Positions 55,476 through 63,553 of a stretch of 64,000 nucleotides of DNA are shown in pieces; position 1 is the first letter of the stretch; each line of letters starts with the position of its first letter. Made by a program: the position numbers and the translations under genes. The notes under the pieces were generated by a model. The model did not search any database and had not been told where the DNA came from. It saw nothing but the letters and a program-made list of their open reading frames with translations. This DNA is from Synergistaceae bacterium (GTDB lineage: Bacteria; Synergistota; Synergistia; Synergistales; Synergistaceae), in the NCBI GenBank assembly GCA_021372895.1, contig JAJFTP010000095.1, forward strand, positions 25,054 to 89,053. Direction: 5' to 3'.

Positions 55476-55509
55476 GATATGCCCTTTTTAAAATCTCTAA
55501 ATTAAAATA

Positions 55510-55893
55510 TCATTCATCCGTATCTTTGAATTTAAGTGATGGCGCGTCTCCCCATAGTGAATCAAGACGGTAATACTCCTGCCCTTCACGGCTTAAAATA
55601 TTGACGACCAGATGTCCCGCATCCATAAGGCACCAGCGGCTGCTTTCCTCTCCTTCAACACGATGAGGAAGCTCCATCTCGTCCAGCATATCGCCAGCCG
55701 TGTCCCTGAGTGTCCTGGCGTGAAGGTCTGAACGTGCGATTGCGACTATGAATGCTTCAGTAAACCCGGAGACTTCGCTTAGATTATGTACCGTAACCTC
55801 AAGCGCGTGTTTGTCCAGAAGCGCGTCTACAAGAGGTCTGTATGGCTCGTAAAACTCTTCAATGGTCTTGTTGTTATCTTTCATTTTTTTCAT
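55510..55893 (-). CDS. rsfS: Ribosomal silencing factor RsfS
   Basis: This 127-aa protein binds ribosomal protein L14 and blocks subunit joining when nutrients are low. Family motifs are TEAFIVAIARSDLHARTL, RVEGEESSRWCLMDAGHLVVNIL and EYYRLDSLWGDAP. The start may be ATG 55893 or ATG 55884; the AGAGAG ribosome site is better spaced for 55884. It follows the LCP gene after 15 bp in the same orientation, the common rsfS neighbourhood with nadD and obgE. Confidence 0.93.
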   Translation of the reverse strand: MKKMKDNNKTIEEFYEPYRPLVDALLDKHALEVTVHNLSEVSGFTEAFIVAIARSDLHARTLRDTAGDMLDEMELPHRVEGEESSRWCLMDAGHLVVNILSREGQEYYRLDSLWGDAPSLKFKDTDE

Positions 55894-55908
55894 CTCTCTC
55901 TTGAAATT

Positions 55909-57321
55909 TTATTTGCTGCTTATTTCAACCAGCCTGTCGAGGCGTTTGATGAGGCTGTAGCTGTCATGTCCGACTATTATAGAGGCGTAGAACGCCTGCT
56001 TATTGGCTCTTATGAGGTTATTGGGGACCTCCAGCAGCTTTCCGAGTGTCTTTGCTGTGTCAGTTACATTCTTATCCGCATTTACCGGGTAAACTACGTT
56101 GCTTGTGCGATAGTCGAAGTGTTTTGCATTTCCTGTGTGGACGACATCAATTCCCATTTTTTGCAGCCTTGAGGCTACTTCTTCTCCGACTCCGGGTTTG
56201 CCTGTGCCATTAAGGACAGCAACAGCTTCCGGCATTGATTTTATGAGCGCAAAAAGCTGCTCGTTAGTCATTTCCGGTCCTTTGCTTTTTTTATCACCGC
56301 TTATAACCGCTGCTTTACCATCGCCGGGAGTCTCGTCCATTGCGTTTGAATATGCCAGAGAAAGACCGGCAAAGTTGCTGTCCGCACTTTTTTCATCTAT
56401 GTCGCCTGAGATCAATTCCTCAACCGGTGCATTGAGAAATGCATTTGCGGATTTGACATCACCGAGCCAATAGCTCAGATTGTTGATTGTAGCTGCCGTA
56501 CCGTGCAGTGTGGAGAAAAAGATGCGGTCGCGCCCCAGCTCGTTCTGAACAAAGCCGGCAAGTTGCACTGCAAGTTTTGGAGACATGTCAGTCTTGAATA
56601 TTTTAACAATTTGTGCGGTAAGTTCAGGTATCTTAACTATTATACGGGGGTCATATACTTTCTTGATAAGGGCCTTTAGAAACTGCTGCTGACGATGTAC
56701 GCGCCCTATGTCGCCGAGCGCATCCTTCCGGAAGCGCACGAAGTGCAGCGCTGTCTCCCCATTCATAAGCTGTTTGCCGGGCTCTATGTTGATATCTAGC
56801 TTGCCTGCTCTGTCTTTGTAGCGCATTTTTTTCTGGACATCGATCTCTACCCCGCCCAAAATGTCTACAAACGCAGGAAAGCTGTCATAATCGACTATAA
56901 CGTAATAAAGGATAGGTTGTCCGATGTATTTTTCGATAGCGGCCTTCATAAGATCTACGCCGCCATAGGCGAAGGCATGGTTAATTTTCTGTACACCGTG
57001 TCCGGGGATCTCTGCCCGCGTATCCCTGGGTATCGAGAGGATCCTCATATTTTTATCATCTATATCGATTGTGGCAAATAATATCGTATCGGAACGCCTG
57101 GAGCCGTCGACGTTATCCTCTCCCATAACGAGGATGTTGAAGCGTCCCTGTTCCTTCAATGCTGCGTATTGTGGGGTCCCCGGACCGATCGCATCTGCTA
57201 TTTCGCTGTATATGTCTCCGGATTTTGCATGAAGCGCGAAATATAAACGGAGACCTGACCCTGCCGCAATAGCAAGTATTCCGCACAAAACTATAAGGAT
57301 CATTGATTTGGATAATTTCAC
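55909..57321 (-). CDS. LytR-CpsA-Psr family protein with LytR_C domain
   Basis: This 470-aa membrane protein has an N-terminal span (about 6-28), an LCP domain (about 60-260) and a C-terminal LytR_C domain (about 350-445, AVAVLNGTGKPGVGEEVASRL). LCP motifs include NILVMGEDN, RRSDTILFATID, ILSIPRDTRAEIPG, KINHAFAYGG and HFVRFRKDALGDIGRVHRQQ. LCP enzymes attach glycopolymers to peptidoglycan or related carriers. The start is GTG 57321, which follows GGAGG at 8 nt and overlaps nadD by 4 bp (GTGA). Confidence 0.9.
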   Translation of the reverse strand: MKLSKSMILIVLCGILAIAAGSGLRLYFALHAKSGDIYSEIADAIGPGTPQYAALKEQGRFNILVMGEDNVDGSRRSDTILFATIDIDDKNMRILSIPRDTRAEIPGHGVQKINHAFAYGGVDLMKAAIEKYIGQPILYYVIVDYDSFPAFVDILGGVEIDVQKKMRYKDRAGKLDINIEPGKQLMNGETALHFVRFRKDALGDIGRVHRQQQFLKALIKKVYDPRIIVKIPELTAQIVKIFKTDMSPKLAVQLAGFVQNELGRDRIFFSTLHGTAATINNLSYWLGDVKSANAFLNAPVEELISGDIDEKSADSNFAGLSLAYSNAMDETPGDGKAAVISGDKKSKGPEMTNEQLFALIKSMPEAVAVLNGTGKPGVGEEVASRLQKMGIDVVHTGNAKHFDYRTSNVVYPVNADKNVTDTAKTLGKLLEVPNNLIRANKQAFYASIIVGHDSYSLIKRLDRLVEISSK

Positions 57322-57968
57322 AGGTCAGTCCTCCAGCTGCGGTTATTTTCTTTGTAAAGGTGTTTTTTTCTTATGAAGTGTTCGACCGAAGGAGGGACCA
57401 GGAAGCGTATGCTCCTGTTGTTTTTTACTCTGTCTCTGAGCTCGGTGCTGGAAATTGCCAGCAAAGGTATTTCAAGCGGTATAATTGCTGTCCTCAGTTC
57501 GTCAGGGAGTTCCTCCATGCGCTTGTGTGTATACCCATAGCGGCTGACCGCTACAAACTTGCACATGCCCATAATATCCTCTGGGTCTTTCCATGAAACG
57601 ATATCCAGAACTGCATCGAGTCCGGTTATAAAATAAAACTCCGTATCAATATATTCCGGCATCTTCCGCAGAGTCCTCAGTGTTTCTATAGTGTAGCTGT
57701 TGCCGATCCTGTCTATTTCGATCCGGGAGACATCAAAATATGGGCAATCAACAGTGGCAAGGACGGTCATAATGTATCTGTCCTCTGCCGATGTTATATG
57801 CTGGCCTGTTTTATGAGGCGGCTGTCCCGTTGGTACAAAAAGAACTTCGGACAGTTCAAATGCAGCGTGAGCTTCATCTGCCGCACGAAGGTGCCCATAG
57901 TGGATAGGGTCAAAAGTTCCGCCCATTATGCCTATGCGTCTCTTACGGCTGTTATCCATATTATCCAC
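57318..57968 (-). CDS. nadD: Nicotinate-nucleotide adenylyltransferase NadD
   Basis: This 216-aa enzyme makes deamido-NAD from nicotinate mononucleotide and ATP. The adenylyltransferase motif GIMGGTFDPIHYGHL and the C-terminal ISSTELRDRVKNNRSIRFLVP are diagnostic. VPTGQPPHK is the NadD-specific loop. Starts possible are GTG 57968 and ATG 57959; 57968 is better spaced from GAAGAG. It follows obgE by 6 bp. Confidence 0.95.
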   Translation of the reverse strand: MDNMDNSRKRRIGIMGGTFDPIHYGHLRAADEAHAAFELSEVLFVPTGQPPHKTGQHITSAEDRYIMTVLATVDCPYFDVSRIEIDRIGNSYTIETLRTLRKMPEYIDTEFYFITGLDAVLDIVSWKDPEDIMGMCKFVAVSRYGYTHKRMEELPDELRTAIIPLEIPLLAISSTELRDRVKNNRSIRFLVPPSVEHFIRKKHLYKENNRSWRTDL

Positions 57969-57974
57969 TCTGAA

Positions 57975-59345
57975 TTACTCTTCTTCGCCAGGGACCTGAG
58001 ATCCCGCTGTTTCGTCAGGATCGTCGTCCGGAAAATCAGAAGGGTAGTAATCCGGATAAAAATTAAATTCTTTATAGCCTATTATGACAGAATCGCCATC
58101 TTTTGCTCCAGCCGCCTCCAGGAGTTGCTCAACCTTGTATTTACGGAGCAGGAGGGTAAATCTTGCTACATTCTCATCCTGCCCCATATCATACCGCTCT
58201 GTTGCTTTTTCAAGCTGGCGGTGCATGATCCTGTACCCACCTCCATGCAGGCGTATTATCTGTATTTTATTTCTGCGCCGTACCGGGACCTTATCTTCAT
58301 TTGAGGTTTCCAGGGCATAGAGCCTGACCTCGCTGTGCGGCCTGGGATTTGCATCAGTAAAGGTTATGATCTGTTTTACCATTTCCGGGATACCCTCTTC
58401 TGTTAAGGCGCTGACCACACAGAAAGGTATATCCTGTGATTTAAAATGTTCTCTGAGTCTGCAGGTAAGTTCATCGGGTCCATTAAGTTCATCAACTTTG
58501 TTTGCCACAACAAAATATGGGCGGTCTGCAAGTTTGTCATCGTATAGGCGCATTTCACTGCGAACTGTCTCCAGCTCATCGATCATCGCATCGAAATCGC
58601 CGCATTCCAGACTCAATACATGTATCAGAAGTCTGCAGCGGTCGATATGTCTCAGGAATTCAAGCCCTAGGCCCTTGTTCATATGGGCTCCTTCTATAAG
58701 GCCCGGAATGTCGGCAATTACAACTTGCTCATATCCTGTAGTCAGCACGCCCAGATTTGGTGAAAGCGTAGTGAACGGGTAGTCTGCTATTCTAGGCTGC
58801 GCGTTGGATATCGCAGCAAGGATGCTCGATTTCCCGACGTTGGGCAGTCCCACAAGACCAACATCGGCAATCAGACGCAGCTCCAGCTTAAACTCCGCTT
58901 CCTCTCCAAGATCTCCGTTTTCGCAGAATCTTGGAGCTTTGCGTGCCGAACTTGAGAAATATCTGTTGCCTCTGCCTCCCCTGCCGCCCCTTGCAGCAAG
59001 AAAACGGTCTCCGGGCTCAACGAGATCTGCCAGCCCTTCTCCGGTTTTTGCATCATATATTATAGTCCCGCACGGAACATGGAGGATCGTGTCCTTGCCG
59101 GCTGCGCCGTTTTTTGCGTTCCCGCTGCCATGTGCACCGTTTGATCCTTTTATATTGCGCTGGTATTCAAGGTCGGCCAACGTTTGTATGTTGGTTGTGG
59201 CTTCAAATATTATACTCCCGCCCCTGCCTCCGTTGCCGCCGTCAGGGCCGCCGTTGGGTTTAAATCTCTCTCTTAAAAAACTCATGCAACCGTTTCCGCC
59301 CCGGCCTGCCTTAACGGAAATACGAACAGAATCTATAAACTTCAT
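57975..59345 (-). CDS. obgE: Obg GTPase (CgtA)
   Basis: This 456-aa ribosome-assembly GTPase has the Gly-rich Obg domain (about 1-158, FIDSVRISVKAGRGGNGCMSF...GGPDGGNGGRGG), the G domain (P-loop GLPNVGKSSI at about 166, DIPGLIEG) and a C-terminal OCT domain (about 350-425), followed by an acidic tail. Obg monitors GTP/ppGpp and 50S assembly. ATG 59345 follows GAGGTAA. It is located in the common L21-L27-Obg string. Confidence 0.97.
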   Translation of the reverse strand: MKFIDSVRISVKAGRGGNGCMSFLRERFKPNGGPDGGNGGRGGSIIFEATTNIQTLADLEYQRNIKGSNGAHGSGNAKNGAAGKDTILHVPCGTIIYDAKTGEGLADLVEPGDRFLAARGGRGGRGNRYFSSSARKAPRFCENGDLGEEAEFKLELRLIADVGLVGLPNVGKSSILAAISNAQPRIADYPFTTLSPNLGVLTTGYEQVVIADIPGLIEGAHMNKGLGLEFLRHIDRCRLLIHVLSLECGDFDAMIDELETVRSEMRLYDDKLADRPYFVVANKVDELNGPDELTCRLREHFKSQDIPFCVVSALTEEGIPEMVKQIITFTDANPRPHSEVRLYALETSNEDKVPVRRRNKIQIIRLHGGGYRIMHRQLEKATERYDMGQDENVARFTLLLRKYKVEQLLEAAGAKDGDSVIIGYKEFNFYPDYYPSDFPDDDPDETAGSQVPGEEE

Positions 59346-59377
59346 TTAATTACCTCGTCCCTGTAAATACCATAAAT

Positions 59378-59400
59378 GGGGGCCTGTGAACATGGCCCCC
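59378..59400 (-). other. GC-rich hairpin between rpmA and obgE
   Basis: GGGGGCC (59378-59384) and GGCCCCC (59394-59400) form a perfect 7-bp stem with a 9-nt loop. On the transcribed strand it is followed by CATTTATGG, not a clean T-run. It may partially terminate to lower obgE relative to the ribosomal proteins. Confidence 0.55.
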
Positions 59401-59426
59401 CGAAATGACTGTCATTTTGCGTTATA

Positions 59427-59684
59427 TTAAAGTGTTTCAGGTTCTACTGTTATGACCTTACGGTTTGCTCTTGTCAAAAAACGGACCTTGCCTGTTATAA
59501 GCGCAAACAGAGTAAAATCACGGCCTAGCCCTACGTTATGTCCCGGATGGTATTTTGTGCCGCGCTGGCGGACAATAATCGTTCCCGCATTGACAAACTG
59601 ACCGTCGCTGCGTTTTACACCAAGATATTTCGGCTGACTGTCGCGGCCGTTGGTACTGCTTCCTTGTCCTTTTTTATGTGCCAT
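59427..59684 (-). CDS. rpmA: 50S ribosomal protein L27
   Basis: This 85-aa ribosomal protein reaches the peptidyl-transferase centre with its N-terminus. The sequence [24 protein letters not shown] is canonical, without the cleaved N-terminal extension found in many Firmicutes. Accordingly no prp protease gene sits between rplU and rpmA (16-bp gap). A GAGGGGG site precedes ATG 59684. Confidence 0.98.
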   Translation of the reverse strand: MAHKKGQGSSTNGRDSQPKYLGVKRSDGQFVNAGTIIVRQRGTKYHPGHNVGLGRDFTLFALITGKVRFLTRANRKVITVEPETL

Positions 59685-59700
59685 AACTCAATATCCCCCT

Positions 59701-60012
59701 CTAGCAGGTAATTCCCTGTATTTCAATTGCTGTATACTGCTGGCGGTGTCCGCGGAATTTGCGATAGTTCTTTTTTCTGCGGTACTTAAAAACGATGACC
59801 TTGTCGTCTTTGCCATGCTCAAGCACTTTGCCGGTAACGACTGCCCCGCTTACATAAGGAGTTCCGACAACCGGTCCGTCGTCTTTGCCGAGAAGAAGCA
59901 CCCTGTCAAATGATATCTGTGAACCCTCTTCCGCATTGAGCTTCTCCATCCGAAATTTGTCTCCTGCGGATACTCTGTACTGCTTGCCGCCTGTTTCGAT
60001 AACTGCATACAT
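59701..60012 (-). CDS. rplU: 50S ribosomal protein L21
   Basis: This 103-aa protein has the standard length with ATG 60012 (MYAVIETGGKQYRVSAGD). A frame extends to 60075, but the canonical start follows GGAGGGAGG and the upstream stretch is untranslated leader. The C-terminal KYRRKKNYRKFRGHRQ is typical L21. It is the first gene of rplU-rpmA-obgE-nadD-lcp-rsfS, which may continue into the nitrogenase-like genes. Confidence 0.98.
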   Translation of the reverse strand: MYAVIETGGKQYRVSAGDKFRMEKLNAEEGSQISFDRVLLLGKDDGPVVGTPYVSGAVVTGKVLEHGKDDKVIVFKYRRKKNYRKFRGHRQQYTAIEIQGITC

Positions 60013-60089
60013 ACTTGTATGTTCCTCCCTCCGCTGCGTGTCAGGCAGCCTTACGACTTTAAAAGCCTGCACCAAGCGTATTCTATAAC
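60013..60089 (-). promoter_or_regulatory. Leader of rplU with small stems (possible L21 autoregulatory leader)
   Basis: Between the mapped promoter and the start codon, GCAGGC and GGCTGCCTG can pair around a 14-nt loop, and CTGC-ctgacac-GCAG forms an alternative stem just before the ribosome site. Many bacteria have an L21 leader here; I cannot confirm the consensus. Confidence 0.35.
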
Positions 60090-60095
60090 CTGTGT

Positions 60096-60124
60096 ATTAT
60101 ATAGATTATCAAGGCTTTAGTCAA
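60096..60124 (-). promoter_or_regulatory. Sigma70 promoter of the rplU operon
   Basis: On the minus strand TTGACT (60124-60119) is followed after exactly 17 bp by a perfect TATAAT (60101-60096). It is one of the best promoters in the window and implies that transcription of the ribosomal operon starts independently of recN. Confidence 0.8.
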
Positions 60125-60157
60125 TGACACACATATACGGATGGTTTGACGTTTACG

Positions 60158-61822
60158 TTAGAGCAGATGAAGTGCAGAGTTTTCAAGTAATACTCTGGCA
60201 TGTTCGAGAGCTTCGGGTGATGTTTCGTCGCCGGCGAGCATGCGGGCGATTTCTCTTTCGCGCTCGGTCCCGCTTATTTCTGAAATGATGGTCTCATCGC
60301 CGTTTCTTTTTACAAGAAAATGCTGATCGGCCATGGCGGCTATGGTTGCCTCATGAGTTATAAGTATCGTTCTGCAGCGTTTTGCAAGCTGACGGAGTTT
60401 ATATCCCGCAAGCAATGCGGTCTTTCCGCCCAGTCCGGCCTCCACCTCATCAAAAATAAGTGTCCCGGGCAGTTTGTCATCGCCAAGAGAAAGTTGGAGC
60501 GCTATCAATATCCTGCTTAATTCTCCGCCAGAAGCTGTTTTCCCTACTGGCAGCGGGTTTTGGTCCGGAAGGCGGAGCTTAAAGGAAGCGTTCTCGGCAC
60601 CGGATGAACGTATCCTGTCCTGGTCTTCTATCTCAATTTCAAACGAGGCGTAATCCATGGCAAGCTCTCTGAGGTGGCTGTTAACTTCCGCCGCAAGAGC
60701 CCTTGCCGTATCTTTTCTTATCCTGCGCAGCTCCATCGCAAGCCTCGCCGTTTCTTTTCTAAGCTCCGCAGATCTGCGCTCCAGTTCTCCAAGTTCGCCG
60801 TGACTGCCCTTAAGCCATGATATTTCATGCTCCGCTTCATCCGCATAACCAAGTATGTCGGCACAATTCGCCAAATTTAGCGTCCGTTTGATTTTACGGA
60901 CAATGCCTATCTTTTTTTCAAGTTTTTCTTTAGATTCTTCTATGCTTTCCCTTGCGCTTGCGCTGTTAAGTTCTGCCTGTAACATCTTTGATAGTTCCAG
61001 CGCCGAAGAAAGCATCTTTTCTATACATTCATGCCATTCGCCTTCGGTTCTGGAGACATTGGCATATATGTTCCTGCTGAGATTTTCTAGTTCCTCTATA
61101 ATTCCGCCGCCTGCTGCGCCGCCTGAGAATTTCTCTGAAATAGCACGCAGCGCCTCGCTTCGAGCTGATTTTGAATCCAGAGACCTGAGCTCGGACTCCC
61201 ATTCCTTCTCGCTGTCAGCGGAAAGTTCCAGCGCACGGATCTGCCTCAGTATGGTCTCCGCATCCTGGAACCGCTCTTCCGTCTCTTTGCGGCGTTTCCT
61301 TAGCGCAAGTATCTGTCGTTCCGTCGAAAGTGTTTCGTTAAATGTTTTTTCCAGCTCAGAACGTATGTTTTTCAGCTCTGCCGTTCCGCATGAGTCCACA
61401 AGTTCAAGCTGTTTCGACGGCTCAAGCAGGCCAAGCTGTGCAAACTGGCTTTGGATCACCACTTCTTTCTCCATTACAGAACATAGAAGGTTCAAAGTTA
61501 CCGGCATATCCTGCAGAGTACACCGGCCGCGCCCGCTGCGACTGAATGTTCTCCTTGCAATGAGGATGTTTTCCTGCGGCTGGTATTCGTCCGGCAGTTC
61601 CGGGATATGATCCGTCGAGAGAATTACCTGTACGTCGGATAAGTCTTCGAGTGCGTGGATGTGATTTACCTGAGCCCTTTTGCCGGCAATAAATTCAAGC
61701 GCCCTTACTAAGCTGCTCTTCCCCGAGCCGCTTTCTCCCGTAATAACTATAAAATCACCTCTAAAATAAAGCTGTGCTTTTTTTATTCCTCCTACCCCGC
61801 GTACACGAAGCTCCTCTATCAA
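60158..61822 (-). CDS. recN: DNA repair protein RecN
   Basis: This 554-aa SMC-like ATPase holds DNA ends during double-strand-break repair. The N-terminal Walker A is GESGSGKSSLV (about 29-39), a long coiled coil fills about 150-370, and the C-terminal signature GGELSRILIALQL and Walker B TLIFDEVEAGLGGKT complete the ATPase. TTG 61822 follows GGAGGAG and lies 2 bp after nadK. The 35 bp downstream show no clear terminator. Confidence 0.95.
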   Translation of the reverse strand: MIEELRVRGVGGIKKAQLYFRGDFIVITGESGSGKSSLVRALEFIAGKRAQVNHIHALEDLSDVQVILSTDHIPELPDEYQPQENILIARRTFSRSGRGRCTLQDMPVTLNLLCSVMEKEVVIQSQFAQLGLLEPSKQLELVDSCGTAELKNIRSELEKTFNETLSTERQILALRKRRKETEERFQDAETILRQIRALELSADSEKEWESELRSLDSKSARSEALRAISEKFSGGAAGGGIIEELENLSRNIYANVSRTEGEWHECIEKMLSSALELSKMLQAELNSASARESIEESKEKLEKKIGIVRKIKRTLNLANCADILGYADEAEHEISWLKGSHGELGELERRSAELRKETARLAMELRRIRKDTARALAAEVNSHLRELAMDYASFEIEIEDQDRIRSSGAENASFKLRLPDQNPLPVGKTASGGELSRILIALQLSLGDDKLPGTLIFDEVEAGLGGKTALLAGYKLRQLAKRCRTILITHEATIAAMADQHFLVKRNGDETIISEISGTEREREIARMLAGDETSPEALEHARVLLENSALHLL

Positions 61823-61824
61823 CG

Positions 61825-62706
61825 CTAATCTCCTCCGTCCGTAATCCCATTGAACCCCCAGCGCAGTTTTTCCCTCAGCAGGTCGTAATAGCTTCTGTCG
61901 TTGAGCTGAATGGTGTTGACATATATATCGGGGTCGAGGGTAACCTCAAGGGAATCATCGGGTAGGAGCTCATATCCAAGCTGGCCGTCCTGAGTCAGCA
62001 TCAGGCTCCTTGCATCTCCTTTGGGTATCACGACGGCCCTGTCGGTGCCTCCCAGGACGACAGGACGGGCATAGAGGGTGTGCGCGCATATAGGGGCAAG
62101 CAACATGCACTTGACGTGCGGCGGGACTATCGGCCCGCCGGCTGAAAGGGCATAGGCCGTTGAACCGGTGGGAGTTGAGAGTATAAGGCCGTCAGCAAGA
62201 AAGAGAGATAAAATTTCTTCTCCCACCCTTACCTCCAGGTCTATAACACGCGCAATATTGCCCTTTGAGATGACCAGATCATTGAGAGCATGGAGCTCAT
62301 GGACAGCACGCCCTCCGCGCCATACAATCCCCTTCAGAAGGTCCCTGTGTTGGAGCGTGTATTTGTTTTCAAGTATAGCCGTTATGTCTTCTTTTGCGGA
62401 TCCAGGGTCCCCTGTTGCGAGAAAGCCAAGCCTTCCAAGGTTTATGCCGTAAAGCGGGATCGGGTATCCGAAGGTATATCTTGCGGCCCGAAGGAATGTG
62501 CCGTCTCCTCCGAGTATTACCGCAAATGCAACTTCCTCGCGCCATATATTGTCAGGTATCTCAGGTATGCCGAGTACGGAAGCCTCATGAGGCGGCAGCA
62601 TAAAATTGATCCCTTCGCTCCTGCCCCATGCGCATAGGCGTCCGGCAAGGTCTGTTGCTTCCGGTTTTTGAGTGTTGAAAAGCAATCCAATGTTATTTGC
62701 CTGCAT
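61825..62706 (-). CDS. nadK: NAD kinase
   Basis: This 293-aa enzyme phosphorylates NAD to NADP. The GGDG motif VILGGDGTFLRAARY, the ALNDLVISKG motif and TPTGSTAYALSAGGPIV are diagnostic. The frame opens at ATG 62727, but ATG 62706 (MQANNIGLLFNTQ) gives the family-like N-terminus and lies about 10 nt after AGAGGG. It overlaps tlyA by 14 bp. Confidence 0.95.
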   Translation of the reverse strand: MQANNIGLLFNTQKPEATDLAGRLCAWGRSEGINFMLPPHEASVLGIPEIPDNIWREEVAFAVILGGDGTFLRAARYTFGYPIPLYGINLGRLGFLATGDPGSAKEDITAILENKYTLQHRDLLKGIVWRGGRAVHELHALNDLVISKGNIARVIDLEVRVGEEILSLFLADGLILSTPTGSTAYALSAGGPIVPPHVKCMLLAPICAHTLYARPVVLGGTDRAVVIPKGDARSLMLTQDGQLGYELLPDDSLEVTLDPDIYVNTIQLNDRSYYDLLREKLRWGFNGITDGGD

Positions 62707-63553
62707 GATCGACCGACCCTCTTTCATTTTCCCTGACTGACGCTGTCATTTTGTGCGCTTCCGCCACCAGCTTCTCTGTGTCATCCGCCTGCGGCGCGTT
62801 AATGCGGCATCCTTTTATTCCAAGAAAAAATAGAAATTCTATGTTTCCCTCCGGACCTCTGATCGGGGAAAAAGTCTTTCCAAGAAGCTCCATTTTCGTT
62901 TCATTTTCAATAAACTCCGACAGGCAGTTTATTACAGAAGCATGAAGCGATGGATCCGAAACGACTCCTTTGCCCACATGTTCTTTCCCCACCTCAAATT
63001 GCGGTTTTACGAGGACGACCATCCTTCCATCAGGTTTTAGAAGCTCCTGCAGAGGTTTTAAAAGGAGTTTCAGGGAGATAAATGACGCGTCTGAGACAAT
63101 TATATCCGCTTTTTCTCCTCCTATCATATCTTGTGTCAGAAACCGCGCATTTGTGCGTTCCATAACGACGACGCGCCGGTCTGTGCGCAGCTTCCACGCG
63201 AGCTGCCCATATCCCACGTCAACCGCATACACAAGCTTTGCTTCTCTGGAGAGGAGGACATCCGTGAATCCTCCGGTAGAGGCCCCTATGTCTATGCATA
63301 TTTTCCCGGAGGGGTCTATGCCGAAAAAATCGAGTGCTTTTATAAGTTTATAAGCTCCTCTGCTAACCCATGGTTTTTCCGGTGCGTCTATCACGATTTT
63401 AGCCTCAGATGACGCTTGAGAGGCAGACTTTGTTACCATTTGTCCATCAACAAAGACCCTCCCCGCCTCTATATATCTCTGGGCGAGGGTCCTTGAATCA
63501 ACTAGCCTTTTGTCTACCAGAAGCTTATCTATCCTTACAAGTTTAGGCTTCAT
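62693..63553 (-). CDS. tlyA: TlyA-family rRNA 2'-O-methyltransferase
   Basis: This 286-aa protein combines an N-terminal S4 RNA-binding domain (about 5-65, RIDKLLVDKRLVDSRTLAQRYIEAGRVFVDG) with an FtsJ-like methyltransferase (about 75-255). SAM-binding motif DIGASTGGFTDVLL and the following AVDVGYGQLAWKL are those of TlyA, which 2'-O-methylates 16S/23S rRNA in mycobacteria; the older label is hemolysin. It starts in the dxs stop (ATGA, 4-bp overlap). Confidence 0.93.
   Translation of the reverse strand: MKPKLVRIDKLLVDKRLVDSRTLAQRYIEAGRVFVDGQMVTKSASQASSEAKIVIDAPEKPWVSRGAYKLIKALDFFGIDPSGKICIDIGASTGGFTDVLLSREAKLVYAVDVGYGQLAWKLRTDRRVVVMERTNARFLTQDMIGGEKADIIVSDASFISLKLLLKPLQELLKPDGRMVVLVKPQFEVGKEHVGKGVVSDPSLHASVINCLSEFIENETKMELLGKTFSPIRGPEGNIEFLFFLGIKGCRINAPQADDTEKLVAEAHKMTASVRENERGSVDHAGK

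Noticed and set aside
54726..55505. 259-codon + strand open frame opposite the NifH-like gene
   Set aside because: Antisense shadow; the minus-strand protein carries all NifH motifs.
58804..59349. 181-codon + strand open frame opposite obgE
   Set aside because: Pro/Leu/Ser-rich shadow of the Gly-rich Obg domain.
60855..61610. 251-codon + strand open frame opposite recN
   Set aside because: Ser/Arg-rich antisense shadow of a highly conserved coding gene, without ribosome site or family motifs.
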